Shown here one piece after another: positions 7,114 to 15,762 of a stretch of DNA of 64,000 nt; position 1 is the stretch's first letter, and every line of letters begins with the position of its first letter. The position numbers were made by a program, and so were the translations under genes. The DNA comes from Halovenus sp037080055 (GTDB lineage: Archaea > Halobacteriota > Halobacteria > Halobacteriales > Haloarculaceae): NCBI RefSeq assembly GCF_037080055.1, contig NZ_JBAOJI010000001.1:682001-746000 (forward strand), in the 5' to 3' direction. The notes below the pieces were generated by a model. It had not been told where the DNA came from. It did not search any database and saw nothing but the letters and a program-made list of their open reading frames with translations.

Positions 7114-8598
7114 ATGGCGAACACTTCCGAGCCTTTCTCAGAGAAACTGCGGGTGCCGGAGGCGCTGACCTTCGACGACGTACTCCTGCGTCCGAAAAAG
7201 AGCGCAATCGAACCCGACGAAGCGGACACGACCACGCGCGTCTCGAAAAACGTCAGGTTGAACATTCCTGTGCTGTCGGCAGCGATGGATACCGTCACCG
7301 AGAGCGAGATGGCCATCGAGATGTCCCGTCACGGCGGCCTCGGCGTCCTCCACCGAAACATGAACGTCGAGCAGATGGTCGCGGAAATCGAGCAGATCAA
7401 GCAGGCCGACGAACTCATCATCCGCGATGTCGTGACCGCCTCACCGGGACAGACGATCCGTGAGGTCGACCAGATGATGAACGAGGCGGGCGTCTCCGGC
7501 GCACCGGTTGTCGACGACGAGGACAATGTCCTCGGAATTATCTCCGGGACAGACATCCGACCGTATCTCGAAGTCGGCGAGAGCGACGAAGTGCGCGAAG
7601 CGATGACCGACGAGGTCATCACCACCGGCGAGGACGTGTCTCCCCGCGAAGCGCTCGAACTGATGTACGAACACAAAATCGAGCGTGTCCCCATCGTCGA
7701 CGAGGACAACCGCCTCACCGGACTGATGACGATGGCGGGTATCCTCCAGCGTCGCGAGTACGACAACGCGGTCCGTGACGAGAACGGCCACCTCCGCGCC
7801 GGCGCAGCGGTCGGCCCCTTCGAGATGGACCGCGCACAGGCCGCCGACGACGCAGGCGTGGACGTGCTCTTCATCGACTGCGCGCACGCACACAACGCAA
7901 ACGTCATCGAGAGCGCCCGGGAAATCAAAGCCGAAGTCGACGCAGATGTCGTCGTCGGCAACATCGGAACCCGGGAGGCCGCCGAAGATGTCATCGACTT
8001 CGCCGACGGCGTCAAGGTCGGCATCGGTCCCGGATCGATCTGTACGACCCGCGTCGTCACTGGATCGGGGATGCCACAGATCACGGCTATCGCGCAGGTC
8101 GCCGACGTAGCCAGCCAGCACGACGTGCCAGTGATCGCCGACGGTGGTATCCGGTACTCCGGCGACGCAATCAAGGCCGTCGCGGCGGGCGCTGACGCCG
8201 TGATGATGGGCTCGTACTTTGCCGGCACAGACGAGGCGCCGGGCCGAGTCATCACGATGAACGGCAAGAAGTACAAGCAGTACCGCGGGATGGGCAGCGT
8301 CGGCGCGATGCAGTCCGGCGGCGGCGACCGTTATCTCAAAGACGACGACAACGACGAGGAGTTCGTCCCCGAGGGTGTCGAGGCCGCAACACCGTACAAG
8401 GGCACACTCGAATCCGAACTCCGCCAACTCGTCGGCGGGATGCAGTCGGGCATGGGCTACGTCGGCGCGGAGTCGATTCCGGTCTTCAAAGAGCGCGCGG
8501 AGTTCGTCCGCGTCTCCTCGGCCGGCCAGCAGGAGAGCCACCCCCACGACGTGGTCATCACCGACGAGGCACCGAACTACAGCCCCGACGGTAGCTAA
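7114..8598 (+). CDS. guaB: IMP dehydrogenase
   Basis: The 494-residue enzyme oxidises IMP to XMP with NAD+, the committed step of GMP synthesis. The (beta/alpha)8 barrel starts at LTFDDVLLRPKKS and continues with VLSAAMDTVTE and GGLGVLHRNM. Two CBS repeats are inserted at about residues 95-215 (MTDEVITTGEDVSP, IVDEDNRLTGLM). The catalytic loop GPGSICTTRVVTG places the nucleophilic Cys at residue 310, and DGGIRYSGD and GSYFAGTDEAPG follow. Length is normal for the family. It appears to be transcribed alone from a 480-bp intergenic region; purA, the other branch from IMP, is also in this window at 24-25.6 kb but is not linked. Confidence 0.97.
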   Translation: MANTSEPFSEKLRVPEALTFDDVLLRPKKSAIEPDEADTTTRVSKNVRLNIPVLSAAMDTVTESEMAIEMSRHGGLGVLHRNMNVEQMVAEIEQIKQADELIIRDVVTASPGQTIREVDQMMNEAGVSGAPVVDDEDNVLGIISGTDIRPYLEVGESDEVREAMTDEVITTGEDVSPREALELMYEHKIERVPIVDEDNRLTGLMTMAGILQRREYDNAVRDENGHLRAGAAVGPFEMDRAQAADDAGVDVLFIDCAHAHNANVIESAREIKAEVDADVVVGNIGTREAAEDVIDFADGVKVGIGPGSICTTRVVTGSGMPQITAIAQVADVASQHDVPVIADGGIRYSGDAIKAVAAGADAVMMGSYFAGTDEAPGRVITMNGKKYKQYRGMGSVGAMQSGGGDRYLKDDDNDEEFVPEGVEAATPYKGTLESELRQLVGGMQSGMGYVGAESIPVFKERAEFVRVSSAGQQESHPHDVVITDEAPNYSPDGS

Positions 8599-8644
8599 TT
8601 GGACTCGGGGCGGCGAGAGACACGATGGCGTAAGAATCAGTGTC

Positions 8645-8664
8645 CCCCGGATAATACTCCGGGG
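8645..8664. terminator. hairpin between guaB and the GNAT gene
   Basis: CCCCGG 8645-8650 and CCGGGG 8659-8664 form a 6-bp stem around ATAATACT. It ends two bases before the GNAT start codon, so it could end guaB transcripts or affect the next start. The same stem with an 8-nt loop occurs at 6679-6698. No U-tract follows. Confidence 0.35.
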
Positions 8665-8666
8665 CA

Positions 8667-9104
8667 ATGTCGTATCACGTCAGTCGGATCCCAGGGTCCG
8701 GCACACTCGAAGACGCGTTTGCAGTGCGACGCGCAGTCTTTATCGACGAACAGGATGTCGCCGAAGAGATCGAGATGGACGGCAGAGACGAGGATGCGAT
8801 CCATTTTGTCATCGTCGACGCGGAGACGGACACGGCCGTCGGCACGGCGCGACTCAGACCCCCCAACGGCGAGTACGCCAAACCAGAACGGGTCGCAGTT
8901 CGGGAAACCTACCGTGGCGAGGGACTCGGGGCGCGACTGATGGGACTGATCGAATCTGAGGCCCGGACCTTGGGCTGTGAGCGGTCCGTCTTGCACGCTC
9001 AAAAGCAAGTCGTCGAGTTCTATCGCGGACTAGGATACGAGGTGACCAGCGACGAGTTCGAGGAAGCCGGCATCGTCCACGTCGAGATGGAGAAACGGCT
9101 GTAG
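8667..9104 (+). CDS. GNAT-family N-acetyltransferase
   Basis: The 145-residue protein has the GNAT fold: AVRRAVFIDEQDV near residue 20, AVGTARLRP as strand beta4, and RVAVRETYRGEGLGARLM, whose RGEGLG is the acetyl-CoA pyrophosphate loop (Q/RxxGxG/A). It should transfer an acetyl group from acetyl-CoA to an amine. FIDEQ and the overall layout resemble ElaA/YitI-type acetyltransferases of unknown substrate. It follows guaB by 68 bp and is convergent with the SHOCT gene, which ends two bases away. Confidence 0.85.
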   Translation: MSYHVSRIPGSGTLEDAFAVRRAVFIDEQDVAEEIEMDGRDEDAIHFVIVDAETDTAVGTARLRPPNGEYAKPERVAVRETYRGEGLGARLMGLIESEARTLGCERSVLHAQKQVVEFYRGLGYEVTSDEFEEAGIVHVEMEKRL

Positions 9105-9106
9105 TG

Positions 9107-9562
9107 TTACTCCCGTTCCATCGAGCGGTCTCGTGAGCGCTCGCTCTCGCTGGCATCGCGATCACGTGCCGGGGAGCGTGACTCTCGGGCATGTGATTCG
9201 ACATCTTCGAGTGTCTCGGTTTCGAGCAATCGTTCCAGTTTTCGCTCGAACTGCTCGTCGGTGAGTTCCCCATCCGCATACCGACGGCGGAGCCGTTCGA
9301 GAGCGTCGTCGCCGTCCGCGTCGGCGGGCTCCGAGTCCGTCCTCGCAGTCTGGCGGCCCTGCACGAACTCCGCCTCTTCCTCCTCGTCGAATAACATCGA
9401 CACGACGGGGACGACGGCGATGTATCCGAATAGCATGACTGCGAGCCACAGTTCGCTGGCGAAATCGAGCATCAGCATCCCCAGCCACGTCCCGGTCACG
9501 ACGACAGCAGCGATTCCGGAGGCGTTCGCTCGTGCGCGCTCGCGCACCGAATCGTCAGTCAT
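9107..9562 (-). CDS. SHOCT-domain membrane protein
   Basis: The 151-residue product has two adjacent hydrophobic helices (about residues 14-58, VVVTGTWLGMLMLDF and LAVMLFGYIAVVPVV), an acidic linker, and then LERLRRRYADGELTDEQFER, the SHOCT (short C-terminal) motif thought to mediate oligomerisation. The tail is rich in Arg/Ser/Glu. Such proteins are common in haloarchaea with unknown function. The start ATG at 9562 fits. Confidence 0.8.
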   Translation of the reverse strand: MTDDSVRERARANASGIAAVVVTGTWLGMLMLDFASELWLAVMLFGYIAVVPVVSMLFDEEEEAEFVQGRQTARTDSEPADADGDDALERLRRRYADGELTDEQFERKLERLLETETLEDVESHARESRSPARDRDASESERSRDRSMERE

Positions 9563-9694
9563 CTGTACTCATCCTCTTGGTAGCTGGACGTATTCTGTGG
9601 GAGCACATAGTACTGTGGGAGATACGCGCGGCTTACTCTCAGTACGAGGTTTCTTCTCATAGGTGTCCGGCGGCTATCAGGGCGGGAACACCTG

Positions 9695-10516
9695 ATGGAA
9701 CGAGTCCCGTCAGTTGCGTTAATGCGGACCATCGTCTCGCTCGGAATGAGCAGAGATATCTCGTTTCTCGCGGGTGCAATCGCATTTTTTGCGTTTCTCT
9801 CACTCATCCCGGCGATATTGCTGGTCGTGACAGTGGGGTCGCTGGTCGGCGGCGACCAGTTTGCGATGCGGATCATCGATAGTATCGGAAGCTATCTCTC
9901 TGCGGAAGGAAGCCAGATCCTGACGAGTGCACTGACCGACGCCAGTGGACTCACGCGGATCTCACTCGTCAGTGGAGTGGTGTTGTTCTGGAGCGCACTG
10001 CGGGTATTTCGGGCGATCGATATCGCGTTCGCCAGGGTATACGAACTCCAGGGGACGACCCCGTTACTCGACCAAATCAAAAACGGTGCCATCGTCATCG
10101 GCGTGATCAGTGTCGGGGGAGTTGCATTACTCCTCACAGATCTGGTCATCGACAGGGTTGCCGGAGGGATTGTCTCGATGCTTGCCCTCTGGATGCTGTT
10201 GCTGTCCGGACTGATCGTCGTTCTCCTGCCGCTGTACTACATCCTGCCACCGATCAGACGGCCGATCACGGAGATTCTCCCCGGGACACTCGTGGCTGTG
10301 GTTGGGCTAGTCGTCTTACGGCAGACGTTTCAGTTCTACGCTGCCCGGGCCGGACAGTACGAGGCCTTCGGTCTGGTCGGGGCCGTCCTCCTCTTTCTGT
10401 TGTGGCTGTATTTCGGGTCGCTGATACTGGTCGCCGGAGCAGTCGTCAACGCTGCCGTGGCAGACCAGAAGACGAACGGGCGGTCATCCTCGGCTTCCGA
10501 CGGGGTAGATCACTGA
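9695..10516 (+). CDS. YihY/BrkB-family inner membrane protein
   Basis: The 273-residue protein has six predicted membrane helices. The start motif ISFLAGAIAFFAFLSLIPA corresponds to the family signature (AxxxAYYxxFSLxP), followed by a conserved helical region and FYAARAGQYEAFGLVGAVLL, where YxxxGxxxAxxLWLYF is typical. The family was once called ribonuclease BN, a misassignment; its members are thought to be membrane proteins involved in envelope or transport functions. The gene is convergent with the HTH gene, ending one base before it. Confidence 0.85.
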   Translation: MERVPSVALMRTIVSLGMSRDISFLAGAIAFFAFLSLIPAILLVVTVGSLVGGDQFAMRIIDSIGSYLSAEGSQILTSALTDASGLTRISLVSGVVLFWSALRVFRAIDIAFARVYELQGTTPLLDQIKNGAIVIGVISVGGVALLLTDLVIDRVAGGIVSMLALWMLLLSGLIVVLLPLYYILPPIRRPITEILPGTLVAVVGLVVLRQTFQFYAARAGQYEAFGLVGAVLLFLLWLYFGSLILVAGAVVNAAVADQKTNGRSSSASDGVDH

Positions 10517-10517
10517 G

Positions 10518-11330
10518 CTACTCGGGTGTCCCGTACCACGCCCACAGTGCCGTGAGAACGACCAGTCCACCGAGAAAGAACGCCAGTCCCACTGCAATCG
10601 CTGGGTCGAGTCCGAAGATGTCTGCCGAGGAGGAGACAGTCTCGTTTTGAACCTGCGTCGCGTTGCCGCCGTCGGTGACCAGAACCGGCGACTCGGTGAG
10701 GTTCTCCTCGATCAGCACATCGGTCTCCTCGGGGTCGAACACCGTCTCGTTCTCGGTGGTGTCTTCCGTCGCGATTCCGACTTCGTCGTCCCCCGAAGAC
10801 GGCTGGTCTGACGGATCGACCGTCTGCACGTCGAGATTCTCGCCCCCCTCCGAGTCGAGATTATCGACGGAGGTCGACTCCGAACTGGAGTGGACTCGGC
10901 TCGCGGCCCAGGCGACGAGCAGACTCGACGGCGCGAGGATGCTCGCCACCCCGACGAGCCGGTTGAAAATCGACCGGATCGACCGCTCTTTGTCTTTCCC
11001 TGCGAACAACACCAGCGATTCGTCCGTCGGGGCGTACACATCCATCTCCGACCCGCGCTCGGAGTACCAGGTGTCGACGGATTCGACTAACTCGACGTCT
11101 TTGAGTTTGCCGAGATGGTACTGGACGTTCTGGACGGAAGTGTCGGTCTGCTCGGCGAGATCGGAGGCCGTCTGGGGTTGCTCGTGCAAGGCGAGGAAAA
11201 TCTCGCGGGTCGTCCCGGCGGCCAGCGCCTCGAATACTTCGTCTGCGGTGTCGTCGTCGAGGTCGAGAAATCGGGGGCCACCCTGCTCCTCCTGGGTGAC
11301 TGTGTCCCGCAACGGGAAGATACTGCTCAT
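10518..11330 (-). CDS. membrane-anchored winged helix-turn-helix regulator (ArsR-like)
   Basis: The 270-residue protein has an N-terminal winged-helix domain (about residues 28-110): ALAAGTTREIFLALHEQPQT, then TSVQNVQYHLGKLKDVELVE as recognition helix and wing. A central hydrophobic segment (about residues 122-142) is followed by an acidic extracytoplasmic-like region and a second helix near the C terminus (AVGLAFFLGGLVVLTALWAW). The two helices place the DNA-binding domain on the cytoplasmic side and the acidic loop outside, a layout recurrent in haloarchaea and suggestive of sensing at the membrane. The target is unknown. A TATAAA-like box precedes the ATG at 11330. Confidence 0.8.
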   Translation of the reverse strand: MSSIFPLRDTVTQEEQGGPRFLDLDDDTADEVFEALAAGTTREIFLALHEQPQTASDLAEQTDTSVQNVQYHLGKLKDVELVESVDTWYSERGSEMDVYAPTDESLVLFAGKDKERSIRSIFNRLVGVASILAPSSLLVAWAASRVHSSSESTSVDNLDSEGGENLDVQTVDPSDQPSSGDDEVGIATEDTTENETVFDPEETDVLIEENLTESPVLVTDGGNATQVQNETVSSSADIFGLDPAIAVGLAFFLGGLVVLTALWAWYGTPE

Positions 11331-11570
11331 GATTCGTGTATCGGGTTACAACAGCCGTATAAAAAACTCTGTTCGAGGTCCAAAGAGCTGTTTTAGCTAT
11401 CTCGCGGGTGGGTACAACGGCCCTTTGACCCGAGCGACGACAAGAGAACAGTCATTGAACCCGGCTCCGTCTGGCGACTGATCGATTCGGAACGGTGACT
11501 CCCCACCGCCGTCAGCCACATGTCAGACGGCCACAGAAAGTTTATTTCGATCGCTGTCGAGGGCCACAGT

Positions 11571-11705
11571 ATGACCACAGAGAGCGACCACGTCGAACTC
11601 GACGTTGCCCTCCCGGAGGATCTGCTGGCAGAATTGGACGAGTACCGCGCCAGTCGTGGCTATCCACCACGGTCGGCCGTCGTGACCGAGGCGTTGCGGG
11701 AGTAA
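11571..11705 (+). CDS. 44-residue ribbon-helix-helix protein
   Basis: From ATG 11571 the product reads MTTESDHVELDVALPEDLLA and continues to RSAVVTEALRE, a minimal ribbon-helix-helix unit: a beta-strand (ELDVALPE), helix A (LLAELDEYRAS) and helix B (PRSAVVTEAL). It would work as a DNA-binding dimer. I chose 11571 because a GTTTATTTC box lies about 28 bp upstream; an in-frame ATG at 11520 would extend it by 17 unlikely residues. The stop is 39 bp before the dehydroquinate synthase II gene, so they may be cotranscribed. It stops right after helix B, shorter than usual. Confidence 0.65.
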   Translation: MTTESDHVELDVALPEDLLAELDEYRASRGYPPRSAVVTEALRE

Positions 11706-11744
11706 TCCGCCACGTTCAAGCCACCCCGACGCAAGCGTACCCAC

Positions 11745-12911
11745 ATGACACGTGCTGTCTGGCTCAAGGCCGACGACGAGGTCGGTGACTGGGAGCAACG
11801 GAAAAAACGGATCACCGCCGGCCTCGAGGCCGGCGTCGACTGGGTCCTCGTCGATCAGGCCGATGTCGAACGCGTCCGCGAACTCGGCGAGGTCAACATC
11901 GCCGCCTTCGGCGGCGGGGATGTCCACGTAATGGAAGCCGAAGACGACACCGCCGAACCGGACGCCACCATCGTCGGCAAAGACGGCGAGGGCGACGGGA
12001 CCGTCGACCTCCCCTCTGATTACTCTGGATCAGCCGACCTCTCCGCACTCCGCCGCGTCGAGGAGATGCCCTACGGCGGCTACGTCAAGATTCTCGACAC
12101 CGAGTACGAGACCTTCGCAGAGGAGGTCGCCCGCGAGGCCGAGTACACCATCATCATCGGCAGCGACTGGCAGATCATCCCGCTCGAAAATCTGATCGCT
12201 CGCATCGGCGAGGAAACCGAACTGGTCGCGGGCGTCCGCACGGCCGAGGAAGCTCGAACGGCCTACGAAACGCTCGAACTCGGGTCCGATGCGGTCTTGC
12301 TCGACACCGACGACCCCGACGAGATCCGCAAGACCGTCGAGGTCCGCGACGAAGTCGAGCGCGAAACCCTCGACCTGCAGTACGCCGAGGTGACCGCCAT
12401 CGAACAGACCGGGTCGGCAGATCGCGTCTGTATCGATACTGGCTCGCTGATGGAACACGACGAAGGAATGCTCGTCGGCTCGATGTCTCGTGGACTCTTC
12501 TTCGTCCACGCGGAGACCGCCGACTCGCCGTACGTGGCCTCTCGTCCGTTCCGGGTCAACGCCGGCGCTGTCCACGCCTACGTCCGCTCACCCGGCGGGG
12601 AGACGAGCTATCTCTCCGAACTGTCGAGCGGCGACGAGGTTCAGATCGTCGACGCCGACGGCAACACCCGCGAAGCCATCGTCGGTCGCTCGAAGATCGA
12701 AAAACGGCCGATGTTCCGCCTGCAGGCCGAGACCGAAGACGGCGACCGAATCGAGACACTGATCCAGAACGCCGAGACGATCAAACTCCGGACGCCGGAC
12801 GGCCGCAAAGCAGTGACCGATCTGGAGGAGGGCGACGACGTGCTCATCTACTACGAAGACACCGCACGTCACTTCGGCGAGGCCGTCGAGGAGAGCATTA
12901 TCGAGAAGTAA
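11745..12911 (+). CDS. aroB': 3-dehydroquinate synthase II (archaeal type)
   Basis: The 388-residue enzyme converts 2-amino-3,7-dideoxy-D-threo-hept-6-ulosonate to 3-dehydroquinate by NAD-dependent oxidative deamination, the archaeal entry to the shikimate pathway. Recognisable family text includes the N-terminal TRAVWLKADD, IIIGSDWQIIPLENLIA, AVTAIEQTGSADRVCIDTG-like segment (EVTAIEQTGSADRVCIDT), GMLVGSMSRGLFFVHAE and PFRVNAGAVHAYV. Length is normal. Dehydroquinate dehydratase, the next enzyme, lies 1 kb away on the other strand, so the two early steps are grouped here. Confidence 0.93.
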   Translation: MTRAVWLKADDEVGDWEQRKKRITAGLEAGVDWVLVDQADVERVRELGEVNIAAFGGGDVHVMEAEDDTAEPDATIVGKDGEGDGTVDLPSDYSGSADLSALRRVEEMPYGGYVKILDTEYETFAEEVAREAEYTIIIGSDWQIIPLENLIARIGEETELVAGVRTAEEARTAYETLELGSDAVLLDTDDPDEIRKTVEVRDEVERETLDLQYAEVTAIEQTGSADRVCIDTGSLMEHDEGMLVGSMSRGLFFVHAETADSPYVASRPFRVNAGAVHAYVRSPGGETSYLSELSSGDEVQIVDADGNTREAIVGRSKIEKRPMFRLQAETEDGDRIETLIQNAETIKLRTPDGRKAVTDLEEGDDVLIYYEDTARHFGEAVEESIIEK

Positions 12912-12947
12912 CGACCGAACGGCCCAAACAGCCAGCAGACACGTAGC

Positions 12948-13319
12948 TTACTCCACAACCCGAAGCAACACCGAAACCGGATTTTCGACGCCGAGTAGCA
13001 CACAGCCCAACAGCACCAGATACGTGAGCAGTCCCCAGACTGCGACCGCCAGCAGCCACGGGACGAACTGGACTGCGATCACGGCCGCCGCGAGGACGAG
13101 ACAGAGCGCGGCGACTGGCACGCCTCGTCGTTCCCAGACGCCCATTGCACGGGACGGATATCGCAGAAAGACGAGTTCGACAGCGACGGCAACCGCGACC
13201 CCGGCCGCGATTCCGAGCAGATCGACTAGGACGCCGATGCCGACAGTCGCTGCTGCGAGGGCAACCAGTCCGCAGAGTCCGCCGAGTGCCAGCGCTCCGT
13301 CGCGATACTGCGGATGCAC
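12948..13319 (-). CDS. small polytopic membrane protein, hypothetical
   Basis: The 123-residue product has about four hydrophobic segments covering most of its length (ALGGLCGLVALAAATVGIGV, LLGIAAGVAVAVAVELVF, VAALCLVLAAAVIAVQF, LLAVAVWGLLTYLVLLGCVL). I do not recognise the family. It lies downstream of the zinc-ribbon membrane protein gene on the same strand, with 45 bp between them, so the two probably form a unit. Confidence 0.65.
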   Translation of the reverse strand: MHPQYRDGALALGGLCGLVALAAATVGIGVLVDLLGIAAGVAVAVAVELVFLRYPSRAMGVWERRGVPVAALCLVLAAAVIAVQFVPWLLAVAVWGLLTYLVLLGCVLLGVENPVSVLLRVVE

Positions 13320-13364
13320 AGTTCGCGTTCGGTCGGCGGCGAAAAGAGGGTTTGCCCGACGAGG

Positions 13365-13808
13365 TCACTCCTCGATGTCAGAATCGATTTCCGTCGTACA
13401 CCAGTGACAGAAGTCGATGTCCTGATCGATTTCTTTCCCGCAGTTGGGACAGCGCTGTGGCGTCTCACCGGCGGCGATGCGTTCCGCGCGCTCGATAAGT
13501 TCGTTGCGCCGCAGCGCCATTAGATACACGTCGACGATACAGAGTGCGAGCACGCCCGACAGGAGGACAATCGACTCCAGCGGGAGAGACTGAAACGGCG
13601 CGATAGCCGCATCGAGAGAGACGGACTCCGGCCACTGCTCACGCGGGACAGCGAGAACAGCACCGAGCAGCGTCAACGCCACCCAGAGAATCGCTCGGCC
13701 CCACAGGCGCAAGTAGAGGTGCCCGAGTCCGGGCACGAGCATCGTCAGTACGACGGCGAACCACGGCCGTTTCCGGGAGTGGTTCCGCTTCGAGTCTTCT
13801 GTGGCCAC
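13365..13808 (-). CDS. membrane protein with C-terminal zinc ribbon
   Basis: The 147-residue protein has two or three hydrophobic helices (VVLTMLVPGLGHLYLRLWGRA, AILWVALTLLGAVLAV, VLLSGVLALCIVDVYLMAL) and a C-terminal zinc ribbon CPNCGKEIDQDIDFCHWCTT with two CxxC pairs. The first helix with PGLGHLYLRxxGRA resembles the TM2-domain entry motif. Function unknown. It is the first gene of a two-gene unit and is followed at 45 bp by another small membrane protein. Confidence 0.7.
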   Translation of the reverse strand: MATEDSKRNHSRKRPWFAVVLTMLVPGLGHLYLRLWGRAILWVALTLLGAVLAVPREQWPESVSLDAAIAPFQSLPLESIVLLSGVLALCIVDVYLMALRRNELIERAERIAAGETPQRCPNCGKEIDQDIDFCHWCTTEIDSDIEE

Positions 13809-13899
13809 TACGTAACAAGGGAATGTCCGGAGTGTTCAATCTTCCGTCCGCAGCCGTCGACTGGCGACCAGCACCGCCAAGGCCGTCGGACGAGCGGTT

Positions 13900-14580
13900 T
13901 CAGGCGTCGTCGTCGAGCGCGTCGACCAGCGAGCGGAGCTGTTCAAGATGGTACTGCCCCGGCGCGGTCGCTGCCTCGGGGTCGACCGGCGCGTAGCCGA
14001 TCCGTGAACCGTACAGCGGCGCGACGGCCCGTGAGTGCCGGCCTGCCTCACCCATCGCCATCGTCGCGACGGTGTTGCCAACCGCAGTCTGCTCGTGAGT
14101 GACAGCCAACAGATCGAGTACGTCAGCCCGTGACTGTGCCGTGACGGCGAGTTTCCCGATATCTCCGTGTTCGCAGGCCGCATCCAGTTTGGCCGCGAGT
14201 TCGTCGCGCTCCGGCGTCTCCTCGAAATCGTGGACGGAGACGATAATAGACACGTCGGTCCCGGTAGCAGCCTCGATGACCGGCTGGCAGTCCTCGACAG
14301 CGGCGAGTTCCACGTCGACAGCAGCCACGTTCGGCTGGTCGACGGCGCGGGTGAGCCGGTCGATCCGTTCGGGTGTGTCGGCGGACTCGCCGCCTTCCCA
14401 CTCGACACGGTCGGTGACGATCAGTGGTAGTTCCCCATCGTAGGCCGCCAGCCCGTCGAATCCCGCTTCGCCGAGATCCATGCGATACTCTACGGCGTCG
14501 GCGTGGTCGCGGGCCGCCGGCTCCTCGCTCAGTTCTGCCGTACTCGCCGCGAGCACGAACTCCGCGAAAGAGAGTGTCAT
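13900..14580 (-). CDS. aroD: 3-dehydroquinate dehydratase, type I
   Basis: The 226-residue enzyme dehydrates 3-dehydroquinate to 3-dehydroshikimate through a Schiff base. The barrel strands carry VEYRMDLGE (EMRxD family motif), IIVSVHDFEETP (SxHDF with the catalytic His) and GKLAVTAQSRADVLD, whose Lys is the Schiff-base residue. Later text MAMGEAGRHSR matches the MGxxGxxSR substrate loop. I chose ATG 14580 over GTG/ATG at 14601 because a CTTTTGAAA box lies about 25 bp upstream. It complements the dehydroquinate synthase II at 11.7 kb. Confidence 0.9.
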   Translation of the reverse strand: MTLSFAEFVLAASTAELSEEPAARDHADAVEYRMDLGEAGFDGLAAYDGELPLIVTDRVEWEGGESADTPERIDRLTRAVDQPNVAAVDVELAAVEDCQPVIEAATGTDVSIIVSVHDFEETPERDELAAKLDAACEHGDIGKLAVTAQSRADVLDLLAVTHEQTAVGNTVATMAMGEAGRHSRAVAPLYGSRIGYAPVDPEAATAPGQYHLEQLRSLVDALDDDA

Positions 14581-14628
14581 ATCTGCACTACTCGGGAGCA
14601 TTTCAAAAGTGGTGTGGATCCGCGGGAC

Positions 14629-14901
14629 TCAGGCCTCTTCGATCTCGAAGTCCTCGATGGATTTCCCTTCCCGGACGACGCCATTGCTCACGAGGAACTT
14701 CTCGGCACGACTCAGTCGCTCCCAGTCGAGATGCTCCGGCGGGGACTCCTCGAAGGCGCGGTACTGCTCGAACACGTCGTCGTTGATGAATCGGGCGAAC
14801 TCGCCACATTCCTCGCAGGTCGTCGAGAGATGAGAGACATCGTAGCTCCGCGTGATCGTCCAGTCCAGACAGTTCGAGCATCGGTACGTCCGCTCAGCCA
14901 T
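14629..14901 (-). CDS. small zinc-finger protein, haloarchaeal hypothetical
   Basis: The 90-residue product starts MAERTYRCSNCLDWTITRSY and has a second pair TTCEECGEFARFIN, so C8xxC11 and C29xxC32 probably form a zinc ribbon. The rest is helical and acidic (LSRAEKFLVSNGVVREGKS). The start is the ATG at 14901; longer extension upstream is Arg/Pro-rich and lacks the codon pattern. It resembles haloarchaeal small zinc-finger families of unknown function. It is 48 bp upstream of the dehydroquinate dehydratase gene on the same strand. Confidence 0.7.
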   Translation of the reverse strand: MAERTYRCSNCLDWTITRSYDVSHLSTTCEECGEFARFINDDVFEQYRAFEESPPEHLDWERLSRAEKFLVSNGVVREGKSIEDFEIEEA

Positions 14902-14959
14902 ACGTTCAGCAGGGGCGCGAGAAAAATGAGTGTGTGGTTTCGGCCGGTAGTCCTCGGCG

Positions 14960-15685
14960 CTACTCCCCGGCTTGTCGGTAAACGATTTCCATCGGCAGTC
15001 CCGTCTCGTCGCGCTCGGGTGTCTCGGGCAGCGTCCGAAGTCCCGCCTCGTCACCGCGGGCTGTCAGCGCAACAGCGAAGGCGTCGATCAGGTCGTCAGT
15101 CGAGCAGTTCGCCCCGTCGATCTGCTGAGTTGCCGTCCAGATGTGGTCGTACACGTCGGCCTCGCGGTCGCGGAGCACACGGACCCGCTCCCAGTACGCC
15201 CGTCGTGGCTGGCCGGTCTTCGAGTACTGCATCGGCTGGCCGGCAAACGCCCAAAAGCACACTTCGGGATGGCACTCGCGGAACCGGTCTCGGGCGGCAG
15301 ACGATCCTCGGAGCAGATCGTCTGCCTCGGCGATTTTCGGTGCGATCCCCCAGCTCTGGCGATTGAGACTCCCCGTAGTTCGGGCTTCCTGCGTGGCTTT
15401 CGCGGCCTCGTAGGACTCCTCGTGGGCGGCCGCGCGGATCGGTGTCGGAAAGACGCTGTGATGGCGACGGGGGCTGAGCCGCTTGCGCGCCTCGGTGTCA
15501 CAGGCCCGTGGCTCGCTTGATTCGCTCCGGAGTCCGATCGGCACGTCGACGAGAATCCGCTCTGCCTCCCGGTGGTCTTCCCAGAGGTCCCGCAGGGTTG
15601 GGGAAAACGACGCGCCCTCGAACGCGGAGTCGGAGTAAGCGACTGCGATCCAGCCGTCGGGACAGCCGTCGACGCCGAGATACAT
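14960..15685 (-). CDS. DUF429 family protein
   Basis: The 241-residue protein begins MYLGVDGCPDGWIAVAY, the DUF429 signature (GxDGcxxGW), and continues with ILVDVPIGL, KRLSPRRHHSVFPTPI, RQSWGIAPKIAEAD and ECHPEVCFWAFAG. The fold is related to RNase H-like proteins; DxDxP-type acidic motifs suggest a metal-dependent nuclease or nucleotide enzyme, but no activity is established. The ATG at 15685 gives the standard family N terminus. It is divergent from the HflX-like gene at 15763. Confidence 0.85.
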   Translation of the reverse strand: MYLGVDGCPDGWIAVAYSDSAFEGASFSPTLRDLWEDHREAERILVDVPIGLRSESSEPRACDTEARKRLSPRRHHSVFPTPIRAAAHEESYEAAKATQEARTTGSLNRQSWGIAPKIAEADDLLRGSSAARDRFRECHPEVCFWAFAGQPMQYSKTGQPRRAYWERVRVLRDREADVYDHIWTATQQIDGANCSTDDLIDAFAVALTARGDEAGLRTLPETPERDETGLPMEIVYRQAGE

Positions 15686-15762
15686 GCTCGGGCCTTCGAC
15701 TGTGGCCACATCATCACTTCGATGCGTACCGTGATAGCCCTCCAGCCCGTATTGGTGGGTGA

